Of a stretch of DNA of 64,000 nucleotides, positions 55,609 to 64,000 are shown piece by piece. The position numbers and the translations under genes are program-made. The stretch's first letter is position 1. Each line of letters opens with the position of its first letter. Source of the stretch: Anthoceros angustus (Eukaryota; Streptophyta; Anthocerotopsida; Anthocerotales; Anthocerotaceae); contig MU008184.1 in NCBI GenBank assembly GCA_010909165.1, positions 868,001-932,000 of the forward strand, read 5' to 3'. Under the pieces are notes generated by a model. It was not told the origin of the DNA, ran no database searches, and saw only the letters and a list, made by a program, of their open reading frames with translations.

Positions 55609-55782
55609 TGCTAATTTACGAGCATGTGTGCAAGACACCAACAATACTCAAAAGCAGGAATACAAGAACTACTATACTTTACTCGCAATTAAAGCGTCTT
55701 ATATACAATGCGTTTTCGTAACCCTAAAATACTTAACCCTAATGTAGGTTATAAACATTAAATAACCCTTCGTTATTCAACA
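55609..55782 (-). repeat. Copia A 5' LTR (right side, single copy seen)
   Basis: Starts tgctaatttacg after the PBS and ends cgttattcaaca; 174 bp. The end is supported by the abrupt start of an unrelated coding-like sequence at 55,783. No partner is visible near 19.4 kb. Confidence 0.7.
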
Positions 55783-56421
55783 TTGCTCTCTAAAATTAGC
55801 TTCATCCTCAATCTCTTCCACGCCCATTGCAAAATCATCTTCCGGGCACATCTCAGTCTTTCAAACTTATCAAGACACTCTTGATCAGGAACCACTTCTG
55901 GATGGGGGGCAACCAGAGGCATTGAAAACTCACCAACCTCAGAAGGCATGGCAGCAGCCTTGTTGGCCTGCTGCAACAAACCTGCCCCACAGACACTTCA
56001 CAGCATTCAGTACCATGGTGTCATTAGTGATCAAATGCTCATTTTCACCAACAAAATCCACTCCTCTCTCAGTAACAGGGACGTAGTTCGTGATCTCAGA
56101 TAAAGGGCCTTCCACAAAAGGAACTGGACGAGTGTCCAATCTTCTTCTCTTTTGAGCAAACTCGGCTGCGCGCCGAGCAGCCAATGTAGAAGAAAAACGC
56201 CTTGGCAACTTTGGACACTCCTTCATTGGAACCAAATACGTTCCCTCACTATGGACAAGAACGCCATGGGTTTTACCGTCATCATTGAGAGGATGAGTTG
56301 CAGTATGTGCAATGGCAGACTTGACTCGTTATCTTGTATAGGGCTTTGACATGACTTCAGACATATGTACTTGTTTTTTCCCGGGTCCAGCAGGTCCAGT
56401 AGGTTTTCTTTTTGGAGCCAT
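55783..56421 (-). pseudogene. Unknown gene, truncated by copia A
   Basis: The ATG is at 56,421 (MAPKRKPTGPAGPGKKQVHM). Reading continues, after an in-frame stop near 56,333, through THPLNDDGKTHGVLVHSEGT, YLVPMKECPKLPRRFSSTLA, ARRAAEFAQKRRRLDTRPVP and SEITNYVPVTERGVDFVGEN. A frameshift near 55,980 leads to PSEVGEFSMPLVAPHPEVVP and an acidic tail (EDDFAMGVEEIEDEANF), which runs straight into the LTR of copia A. The N-terminus is basic, with a KRRRLD nuclear-signal-like stretch. An intron precedes the ATG (56,422-56,497). I do not recognise the family. The 3' remainder is not found in the window. Confidence 0.55.
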
Positions 56422-56497
56422 CTGAAAAAAGAATAATGTGAGACAAGCACTACAGGAACACAAAGCAAAAATGTAAAACAACACTTGTTGGACTTAC
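56422..56497 (-). other. Intron just upstream of the start codon
   Basis: The minus strand has donor GTAAGT (56,497-56,492) and acceptor TTCTTTTTTCAG (ending 56,422) immediately before the ATG, 76 bp. A 5'-leader intron is the simplest reading. Confidence 0.6.
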
Positions 56498-59459
56498 TTG
56501 TGAAAAACATAATTCGAGATAAAACCTGCTGGAAAGTTTAGAAGTTGATGATCAGATGATCGAGGCAGAAGCAACGACGATGGTAACAAGTGTGACAGCA
56601 ACAACATCTGACGATGACACCCATGCTTGACTTCCCTTTGCTTTTTGATAAAGATGCGACGGATAAACATCTTCCACCTTATCGTTCTAAACATGCACGC
56701 CCTCAAAAAAAGCATTCCAAATAACACATGCAATTCACCCATTTTGATACCCAACTGGCAAGAGAGACAAACACATATTAACATTAAACAACCCGAAATC
56801 AGGAAATCAACCACACGAAGCTTTTCGCCGCAAGATTTTCCAGAAGGAATTGGAGCAAACCCTCCCAAGCGTTGCAATCCCCTACAAACAACAGGGACCC
56901 TTTTGAGCAAGTGAAATGCCTCTACACTACCAAATCCTACAAATAGGATTGACAATTACTACAAACAATACAAAAGAAGCTTACAAATTAAACACACACA
57001 GTTATACAACGACACCTCACAGTTTCCTCGAGCACGGAGAACACAGACTTGCAACAGAAAACTTTAAAATCAATACTATGTTACAGTCAAACCGACGCGT
57101 GTCATATGCGATACAGAGACAAAAAAACATGCCTTACTTTCAGGAACCAATAAGTAAAGATACAAACAAGCTCAGTCAATAGTCAGACACTCACTCAGAT
57201 AGACAGTTAATTCAGAAACACACTCAGATGGTTAGTTAAAATTCAGACACAGATAGACAGTTAACACTCAGACCGGCGAAATAACACTCAGACAGACACC
57301 AGACAGGCAAAGAGACACATACACAATCAGACAAAGCAAAGACACAACACAGAAAGACACTGAACCAGCCAGGTACAGGTATGGATCAAACAACAGTGAA
57401 AGTCACACATAAGGTGAAAGTGTAACTGTTACTCAAGGGTAGCAGCTGTCACACAAACGGTGTATAAGAACAAAAACAAAGAAAGTCACACAACAAGACG
57501 AGATGACTCAAGTCGCAGAATAACACTCACATACAAAAGAACCCTGCATGTATAAAGACAAAAAGACATGGAATCAGACAACTAATATAAACAATCAACA
57601 GGACAGCAGACCTACTTCTTCAGCTGAGGCCTTGAAGTGATGCTAAAAACACCTTGGCCTTTAGAACCAACTTCGGAAGTAAACAACCTTGGCCCTTGAA
57701 ACAACACCATCAAAAACGACACAGACAGACCTTTGCCCTCGAAACATGAAAGACGTTGAACTTAACAAAAGAAAGTCCCTCCAACAACAAAAACATTGAG
57801 CACAGACAACGATGCCTTGGTCTCAGCCAATCTTACTCCCGACAACTAAACAAGCACTTCATGTAGTATAACGAGAAATAACCAATAACCAAAGGAGAAA
57901 ATTAGAAGACGTAACAGAGTAGCCAACTTCACAACGAAACAGAAGAGCTTAACCATATACCTTAGACAAGGACCGAAGGATAGCCCAAACTACAACCTGC
58001 ATAGACAGGTATTGAAACAGTGATCTTAGTTAACAGTAAAACAAGAAGACTATCATAAATGAACTAACAGACAAGAAGCCTGACAAAGAACTACAAATCT
58101 TAACTATTCTTACAGTTTGCACAGACAATTGAAGACCATCCAATCCCGTGTGGATTACTTCTTGCGGCCAATTACTCTCTGTGTCTCACGCAAGTACAAC
58201 AGACAGTAAGAACAGCACTGATCAACAACATGAAACAATGACGTAATGCTGACAGCCACATACCTGAGAGCATCTCCCGAGAAAACAACCTGCATGAAAG
58301 ACAGAGTAAGAATGATACCTTGACAAAATCAAATGTACTTGAAACAACGCGAGCAACACAACCAAACTACTATGCAGGACATTGTCTACTGACAGGCAAA
58401 AACTAAAACGACAAACAACAAAACTTAAATTGTGAAAACACAGGACACACAGTTGAAATACTAAACGATCCCGGTTTACATCCTGAAGTAATTCCCCTAT
58501 TACGTCTCGACCTAAACCGGCAAACTTGTCTGCATCAAAACAAGCAAGCAGATAGTAAGGAACAGAAAGAGAGGGAGGCCCGTGCAGTAAGACGGAAGCA
58601 ACCAACCACACAATATCCAAAATGAGAGGAAATCAACACGCTGTCACAACAACTTTGACTTATATAGAACGTTCAAGGTACTTTGAAAAACAGCTACATA
58701 CAAAAAGATTCAAACGAAAGTTGCAAGAAAAAACCTAACTACACGGAGTCAGAACGCAGGTCACAGCACAGAGCAGCAGTGTAAGCGACCACGAAACCAA
58801 AAGAAATCAAGAAGAACACACATACAGATTACTTACAACAAGCAAAGCAAAAAATAGCAACCAAATTGCTGGTTGGAAGGTGGGTTAGAGAATCCAGAAA
58901 TCACAACATGCAGCTGCGCTTGGCGAGAACTAAGCAAGCTACAATCGCAAAAGGTCGAAAGCTCTCAATCGAAAAGGATCTGAACTTGCGCTTCCGCCAA
59001 GTGTCAGTGCTGATCGTTTTAAAAAAAACGAAACAGATGGACGGGCTGGCGTAACGGAAAAGCTTAAGATCAACGACGCACGAGGAAGAGAAGGAATATC
59101 GACAAACTACATGCAGAAACAAAGCAAGAACTTCACAGCATACAAAGTGATAGGCCAAGAGACAACAAGCGAGGCCTAAGCGAGGCGCCATCAAACAAGA
59201 ATACCTTCAACAGCAAAAGCCCCGAAAGATACACAAATACAGGCCGCGATGCACACAGAGACCGGTAAGCGAGAGCCGAAAGCACTACCGCCATAGCAAA
59301 CAGACACAGCACCAAAAGCGCAGCAAACACAAACAAGAGCGATACTTCGAGCGTACAACTGAGCAAAAGAAAACTAAGCAAACCACAAAAGAGCCATGTG
59401 AAACAAGGACCGCGACGTCACATTGAGCAAAACGGCCTTAACCTTTAAGCTAACAAAGA
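56498..59459. other. A-rich plus strand, no coding gene recognised
   Basis: About 3 kb with only weak ORFs. The plus strand is rich in aaca / caga words, and 57,180-57,310 has degenerate cactcagacagac repeats. It could be the spliced 5' leader and introns of the minus-strand gene ending at 56,421, or intergenic DNA. No RNA gene or transposon ends are recognised. Confidence 0.35.
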
Positions 59460-59800
59460 CCTTGGCCTTCGGTGCCGAAAAACACCTTGGCCTTCGGACT
59501 AAGAACCACCCTTGACCTTCAAAGCAGGAAAACAACTTGCCCTTCGGACCTAGAAGACCCCTTGGCCTTCGGAAGAACCTTCGGAACAGAGCAACAAAAC
59601 GACCTTGCCCTTCGAAACAAACTTGAGAAAGACCTTTGCCTTGGAACAAAGGCTGGAAAAAGGCCTTAGCCTTCGGAGCAGAGCCTGAAAGAACCTTGGC
59701 AAACGAAAAGACTGGACAAAGGCCTTGGCCTTCGGAGCAGAGCTTGGAAGCACCTTCAACTTCGAAATACAGCATGTAAAAAGACCTTGGGCTTTGGAGA
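59450..59800. repeat. Degenerate repeat of ccttggccttcgg (about 36-bp spacing)
   Basis: The plus strand repeats (gac)cttggccttcgg(a/agc)ag at 59,460, 59,490, 59,560, 59,675 and 59,733, with weaker copies between. On the minus strand they encode repeats of the type SAPKAKAF and FEGQG in alternating frames. Two weaker related copies lie at about 57,645 and 57,690. Confidence 0.7.
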
Positions 59801-61150
59801 AGCCATTTAAACAGGCCAGCAAACCCTAGACAATCTCCCTCTCTGTTGGCACCGCCATTCTCTCTCTACCGAAGCTCATTTGAATTCACCGAACCTAGTT
59901 TTCCGAGCGGATTCCAATCCTGCGTAGGTTCGCCAATCGCTGCCGCCACCGCCTGCTCACTCAAACCTAATTTCTTTGTTCCAAACCTAGCTTAACTACG
60001 CACTGTCTCCGAACCCCGGGCGTGAGGCAAGCCGCCGTCAATCACGGCACGCACACACACCATCAAACCATCCGAACCTAATTTTTCAGTACTTAAACAA
60101 GTTCCATCTGCTTTCCGCTGCATCACCATCACAGCCTCCCCACCTTCTTGTTGCTACCATCCTCGCGGAGATTTTGGCGCTCGGTCAAGGTCTTTATGCT
60201 CGGCGTTCTGGCCCTTGGCGAAGGATCCGCTCATGAGGTCTTGGCGCCGACGCTCGGGTGCTCACGAAGCTCGGCAACGCGAGGTTCCTGGAGCTGGCGG
60301 AGGTTCCGGCTCCGCATGAGGTGCTGAAGTCGGAGGTTTTCCGCTGGCGGAGGTTCTCATGGGTGCGCCCCTCATGCTTTTGAAGCCTCATCCACAGCCC
60401 CGTGGTGTCCTTGGAGAGCGTAACGCCATCCAGATCCGCGATCGCCTGTATTGCCCACCACACTAGCACTTGCGATGGGTTTGCCTTCCACTAGATTTTT
60501 AGACATCACCAACCCATCGAATGAGAAAATAGCCACCGACATCTCGCTTTTGCTTTTCAGTGGACGACATCCTCTTACGCCGCCCTTACGTGACCACAAC
60601 GCCAACCACAATTCCGCACCTAGCATCCTTGTAGAGGTTCTTGCGAAGGTGCGTCCCTTGGCGTTTTTGCTAGAAGCCTCATCCACACAGTCTGGCTGGT
60701 GTCCTTGGAGAGCGCCCAACGTCATCCAGATCTGCGATCAGCCAGGTATTGCCCACCACACTAGCACTTGCTTGCTGATGGGTTTGCCTTCCACTAGATT
60801 TTTAGACATCAGCCAACCTACTGAATGAGAAAATAGCCACTGACATCTCGTTTTGCTTTTCAGGCTGGACGACATCCTCTTACGCTCAGCGCTCCTTACG
60901 TGACCACAACGCCAACCACAATTCCGCACCTAGCATCCTTGTAGAGGTTCTGTTGTCATCGGCAACTGTCAACAGCGCACGGTACTACCCACCACGCCTA
61001 GTCAAGTTGTGTAGTGCGCATCTTGTTTCCAAACACTATCCTCACACTTGTTTTGTCGTCCAGGTTCTAGCGCCCCAGCAAGCCCGACTTAGGCGCAAGA
61101 ACAACCGGCAAGGTAACCATCCTCCTCTCTGACCTGTTTGCTCGTTGTCC
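59801..61150. promoter_or_regulatory. Intergenic, probable shared upstream region with 290-bp duplication
   Basis: Lies between the probable 5' end of the minus-strand transcript (accctag... and ctctctctctacc, 59,820-59,870) and the TATA box of the plus-strand gene. It contains a tandem duplication: copy 1 60,351-60,634 and copy 2 60,635-60,943, both from aggttct through gatgggtttgccttccactag and gtgaccacaacgccaaccac. Copies differ mostly by short indels (acatcaccaac / acatcagccaac; ttcagtggacg / ttcaggctggacg). Confidence 0.55.
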
Positions 61151-61158
61151 TATATAAG
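61151..61158 (+). promoter_or_regulatory. TATA box of the plus-strand multi-exon gene
   Basis: cctaTATAAGag, followed about 30 bp downstream by a likely transcription start near 61,185. It is correctly oriented for the gene at 61.57 kb, leaving a ~380 bp 5' leader or first exon. Confidence 0.55.
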
Positions 61159-61574
61159 AGAGTTGGGCTCTGGGGGAGAGTCACCGTATGTTGTGTCTGC
61201 AACACATGATAGATTTGCTGTGTGCTGTTGTGTGTTGTTCTGTGACTGCTCATGTTTCTTGAACTGTGTAAGCTCAACCTTTTTGGCTCATAGAGCTTTG
61301 TCAGGTTCGTGGCCGCAGACCAAACGCGGGCTGCACTGTGCTTTGCTCACCCTCTGTTTGCTGTCCAAATAATCTTAAGGAAGGTGCCTGCAAGTTCCTG
61401 TTTGAGCATAAGTTCTCTCCAGTGTTTGTGCCGCCGCAGTAGTATTCAATAGCATACAGTTGCCTGCAGTTGCGTGTAGCATGATTTCCTCAGTCGCAAA
61501 AGCATGCATGCAAGCAGCCTGCAGTCGCATGCATGCTTGCTGAGACAATCATGTTCCCACCCATGGGGATCCAG

Positions 61575-63094
61575 GATATGGTACCAGACCGGAGTTCGAA
61601 ATCCCACTCCTTGAAATACGGAAGATTGTTGAAAAAGGTACTACGTAGGAATATTCTGTTTTGAAGTTTTTGTCGCCACGTGACTAACTGAATGATGGTT
61701 TCCAGTTCTCACGGAGCACACTATGTTCACATCTATGGACAAGCAAGACTTACAGCTCCTTTGCCAGGTACCTGCCCAACTGGAAAAATTAAAAAGGTAC
61801 AGAGTTTTGCTCCCATCACGCCTTTACAAACTATAGGACTGTAAAATTGTTTTCAGCATGCTAACCATGTTTGTCTCAATAAATGTTCATATACAGGATA
61901 TCAAGAAGAATTTACGAACAACAGCACAGTTAGAGTTGGAGACAATGACTCTAGTGAGAAGGTTTAACGGACAACAAATCTCGATTCAGTCAATACTCGA
62001 GGTAAACCAAAAAATGTGTCGATATTATTTATTAGTGTTCTCCCAGATACTTAACAGTTTGTTTACAGAGTGCTGCAGAACAAGCGGCTGCAGCTAAAGA
62101 AATCAAAGACAAAATACACGGAATTGACGACAAAATCAACAACACAGACATCTCACATCAGGTTGGTCAAAGCAATCATTGAATTCTCATATCCTGTTTT
62201 TCCTCTACTTAACAAATTTCTCCATTTTTACAGGAAAAAAAGAGAAAAATAGAAGAGTCTGAAGACAATGCTCCAACTTATGGCCTTTCAAAAGAGTTCA
62301 CTAAATTTGGCAAATGGATGAATAACTTCCAGTATCCGCCAATTTTCCAAGATTTCAAGAACAAATATGTTCCAATTTGGGAGCATAGTCTTAAAGACCC
62401 AGTGCAGCCAATCCTCAATGAAGATGGGTCTACACCAACCTTTCAGCAGCATATAGAGATTCAGAAAAGTAAGTAGCTTTGGAATTTTTTATTTTATAAA
62501 GTTAATTATCTGCTTTAATTTTTCATTGTGATTTTGTAGAGATATCCGAAGCCATTCAAAATAAGGAGTTGAGAACTACAGACTTATTGTCCCTTATGGA
62601 GGATCTAGAGACGCCAAAAAATATCCAGAAGGTATTTTCCTGAATTTACAAGGTATATTCCTCAAATGGAAATTTCTAACATCTGCCCTTCTTCCATAAC
62701 TTAAAGTCACACTTTCGCAGTGTGGGGAATCTTCACATCACCTGCCTAACGTTAGTCAGAAAGATATTTATCGAGCAGGACGTACTTCGACTTGAAATGG
62801 AGGTAACTTACTAACTTGTTCCACCTTCGTTTGTAGCTATCGAAGAAACAAAAGGAGTTGTTTGCACTGTTTGAGGTTAGTACATAAAATTACTAGTTTT
62901 CAATTTTAATAAGTTCTATTTCTAATAAATGATATTGCTTGTAGAAATATTCACGTCTGGACGAAATCTTTGAGATGATAAACTTTTTATATGTACCGTA
63001 CAACGAGCAAAAGAAAAGACATTACTCTGAAGACTATGCTCCACCGAAATCGCCTGTTTACACCCCGTCAACCCCGATAGAATATGACTTCTGA
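61575..63094 (+). CDS. Multi-exon gene of unknown function
   Basis: Exons (ends by GT-AG and frame): ..-61,637; 61,706-61,796; 61,857-62,001; 62,069-62,161; 62,234-62,468; 62,540-62,631; 62,707-62,802; 62,837-62,875; 62,945-63,094 (TGA). All eight introns are 34-75 bp and each junction keeps one open frame of roughly 310 residues. Order: EFEIPLLEIRKIVEK; MDKQDLQLLCQVPAQLEKLK; a helical, coiled-coil-like part (TTAQLELETMTLVRRF, AAEQAAAAKEIKDKIHGIDD); a KKRKIEESED nuclear-signal-like stretch; YGLSKEFTKFGKWMNNFQYP; ITCLTLVRKIFIEQDVLRLE; and a Pro/Ser/Thr tail (PPKSPVYTPSTPIEYDF). The first coding exon and true ATG are not certain; the ATG in exon 2 is an alternative start. I recognise no family. 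The intact splicing and frame contrast with all surrounding elements, so it may be a live gene. Confidence 0.7.
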
Positions 63095-63547
63095 TTTTGA
63101 CACCATAATGTCCGTAAAACGGTTATAGGATTAAAACTGCTGGGACTTCTTATAATAGCGAAAGCAGAAATGGTAACTTGTGTTACCTCACAATTGACAT
63201 TAAAGAGAGAGAAAAAGAATATAAGCTAGGTGGGTAGGGCAGCAACCCCTTGGGGCTGAGACCAGACTGGCCATCGCCTCGGCTCACGAGCATGGGGCGC
63301 CCTCGGCCCCACCGGCCGCTCACTGTGAACGGACTGCCGACGGCCTAAACGGTCTCGGCCTAACGGCCTCAATCGTTCTCGGCCGTGACGGCCCTCCTCG
63401 TGTCCGTTACCTAATACAAAAATTGTGTGTCAATGTATCTTAAATACTACATATGTGACTCTTCATCAAATAACCCTAAGCATAGGCAACCCTAGCATTA
63501 TCTCTAATAAAACGAGTGTTGATTAAGTAATCTAACATGGGAACACA
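63095..63547. other. Downstream intergenic DNA with CGGCCT motifs
   Basis: No gene is seen. The segment 63,300-63,410 is GC-rich with repeated gacggcc / cggcct(aa)acgg motifs. Then follows AT-rich sequence up to the edge of the coiled-coil repeat at about 63,548. Confidence 0.4.
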
Positions 63548-64000
63548 TTGAAGACTATCCTAGAGGAGGCTGAGGTTGCCCAAGCCAAACATGGAGAATT
63601 GGAGAACAAGCTCAAGGAGCTGGAGGGGAGACAGGCCACTTGGGGTAAAGAAGCGAGGAGCTCACAAAGCAAGCAACAGAAGTTGAGCAACGGTGGAAAG
63701 AAGAGGTGGCCCACTGGAGGAAGGTCGTGCATTGCATGCTGGTCATCAGGAAGCAACGCTTACAGGCCGATTATGCTTGGCAACAGGGCGTCCGGGAGGC
63801 ATGGAAGGGAGATGCGGCCGAGAATGTTACCTTAAAGCTCCGCTTGAGTGAGGTGACCCTCGAGAGAGATGCTCTGCGCAACAAGTTGGCCTCAGGACAA
63901 TGGCATGAGGATTTTGATGAGATTTGTTTGAAGGGCTAAGAGATGCACGTCCACCTACATGCTAGGGTCAACAAGCTCGCTAAGGAGATGCGCTCCTTGT
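63548..64000 (+). pseudogene. Coiled-coil gag-like ORF, runs off right edge
   Basis: The plus strand encodes long helical, charged sequence: AEVAQAKHGELENKLKELEG (63,572-63,631), then, one frame over, VEQRWKEEVAHWRKVVHCML and VRKQ-like text, LRLSEVTLERDALRNKLASG (63,838-63,897) and HARVNKLAKEM at the end. One frameshift near 63,660 is visible. The inverted relative is at 2,595-3,470. No catalytic motif. Probable gag-like protein of a high-copy element. Confidence 0.55.

Larger units (their letters stand above)
19457..55782 (-). mobile_element. Copia A, the outermost retrotransposon, split by B and C
   Basis: A minus-strand Ty1/copia element can be followed through three blocks that join precisely once younger insertions are removed: gag N-terminus (54,335-54,661), gag C-terminus to integrase N-terminus (28,299-29,708), and integrase C-terminus to RNase H (19,457-21,843). 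The 5' side has a PBS-like ggctctaatacca (55,596-55,608) and a putative LTR with TG...CA ends (55,609-55,782). The 3' LTR is not found. The element stops at the outer end of the inverted-repeat right arm, so it was probably lost or displaced there. Confidence 0.8.

Noticed and set aside
56494-56955. 153-codon hydrophobic minus-strand ORF upstream of the truncated gene
   Set aside because: It overlaps a well-formed intron/leader exon junction at 56,498 and looks like untranslated sequence.
57180-57310. cactcagacagac repeats as a possible CRISPR or satellite array
   Set aside because: The repeats are degenerate, irregularly spaced and lack unique spacers; CRISPR is not expected in this DNA.
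1-64000. tRNA or rRNA genes
   Set aside because: No cloverleaf with A/B boxes or rRNA core sequence was recognised; tRNA matches are limited to retrotransposon primer-binding sites.

Overview
The window reads as repeat-dominated nuclear DNA of a green plant or streptophyte alga. Signs of this are plant-type Ty1/copia retrotransposons with an initiator-Met tRNA primer site (TGGTATCAGAGC at 28,143-28,154), long-PBS plant gypsy elements (TGGCGCCGTTGCCGGGG), GT-AG introns and a TATA box. The species cannot be fixed from sequence. A DUF7869-type transposon gene and the gypsy style fit an early-diverging streptophyte, but that is only a suggestion. Almost every transposon ORF is broken by frameshifts.

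Layout. 1-9.4 kb: decayed minus-strand gypsy elements (gag, protease, RT with a YIDD box, RNase H, integrase zinc domain), plus a coiled-coil gag-like ORF that reappears in the opposite orientation at the right edge (63.5-64 kb). 9.73-19.46 kb: two ~4.1-4.3 kb units with TGTG...CACA ends, head to head as a large imperfect inverted repeat around a 1.3 kb centre. 19.46-55.78 kb: a Russian-doll nest. Copia A is split by copia B (21,844-28,298; TSD TCATA) and copia C (29,709-54,329; TSD ACGTA). C is itself split by copia D (47,296-53,540; TSD GCGTT) and by a 9.4 kb terminal-inverted-repeat DNA transposon, here called T (34,149-43,542).

T is the most interesting object. It has 24-bp TIRs with 22 matches and lies exactly inside the integrase frame of copia C, between duplicated CATG. 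It carries two divergent decayed genes. On the plus strand is a DUF7869-family protein whose conserved blocks (IDGMDQ-like, LQLDNTC, GHTHDQID) look like an RNase-H/DDE transposase core. On the minus strand is a protein with an N-terminal ParB/sulfiredoxin-like block and a C-terminal beta-class DNA amino-methyltransferase (N4-C or N6-A type; DVPGG ... DACSGSGTT). A eukaryotic DNA transposon carrying a bacterial/phage-style ParB-methyltransferase next to a putative DUF7869 transposase is, as far as I know, not described. A later 1.7 kb tandem duplication spans the T/C junction.

55.8-63.1 kb is the only part that looks like host single-copy DNA. A minus-strand gene with a well-formed intron is cut by the LTR of copia A. 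A plus-strand, at least nine-exon gene of unknown function (61.57-63.09 kb) has perfect GT-AG junctions, an intact frame and an upstream TATA box. Differences between duplicated copies in the window often fall at CAG/CTG trinucleotides, so some frameshifts may reflect a systematic sequence error or a methylation-linked process rather than ordinary decay.
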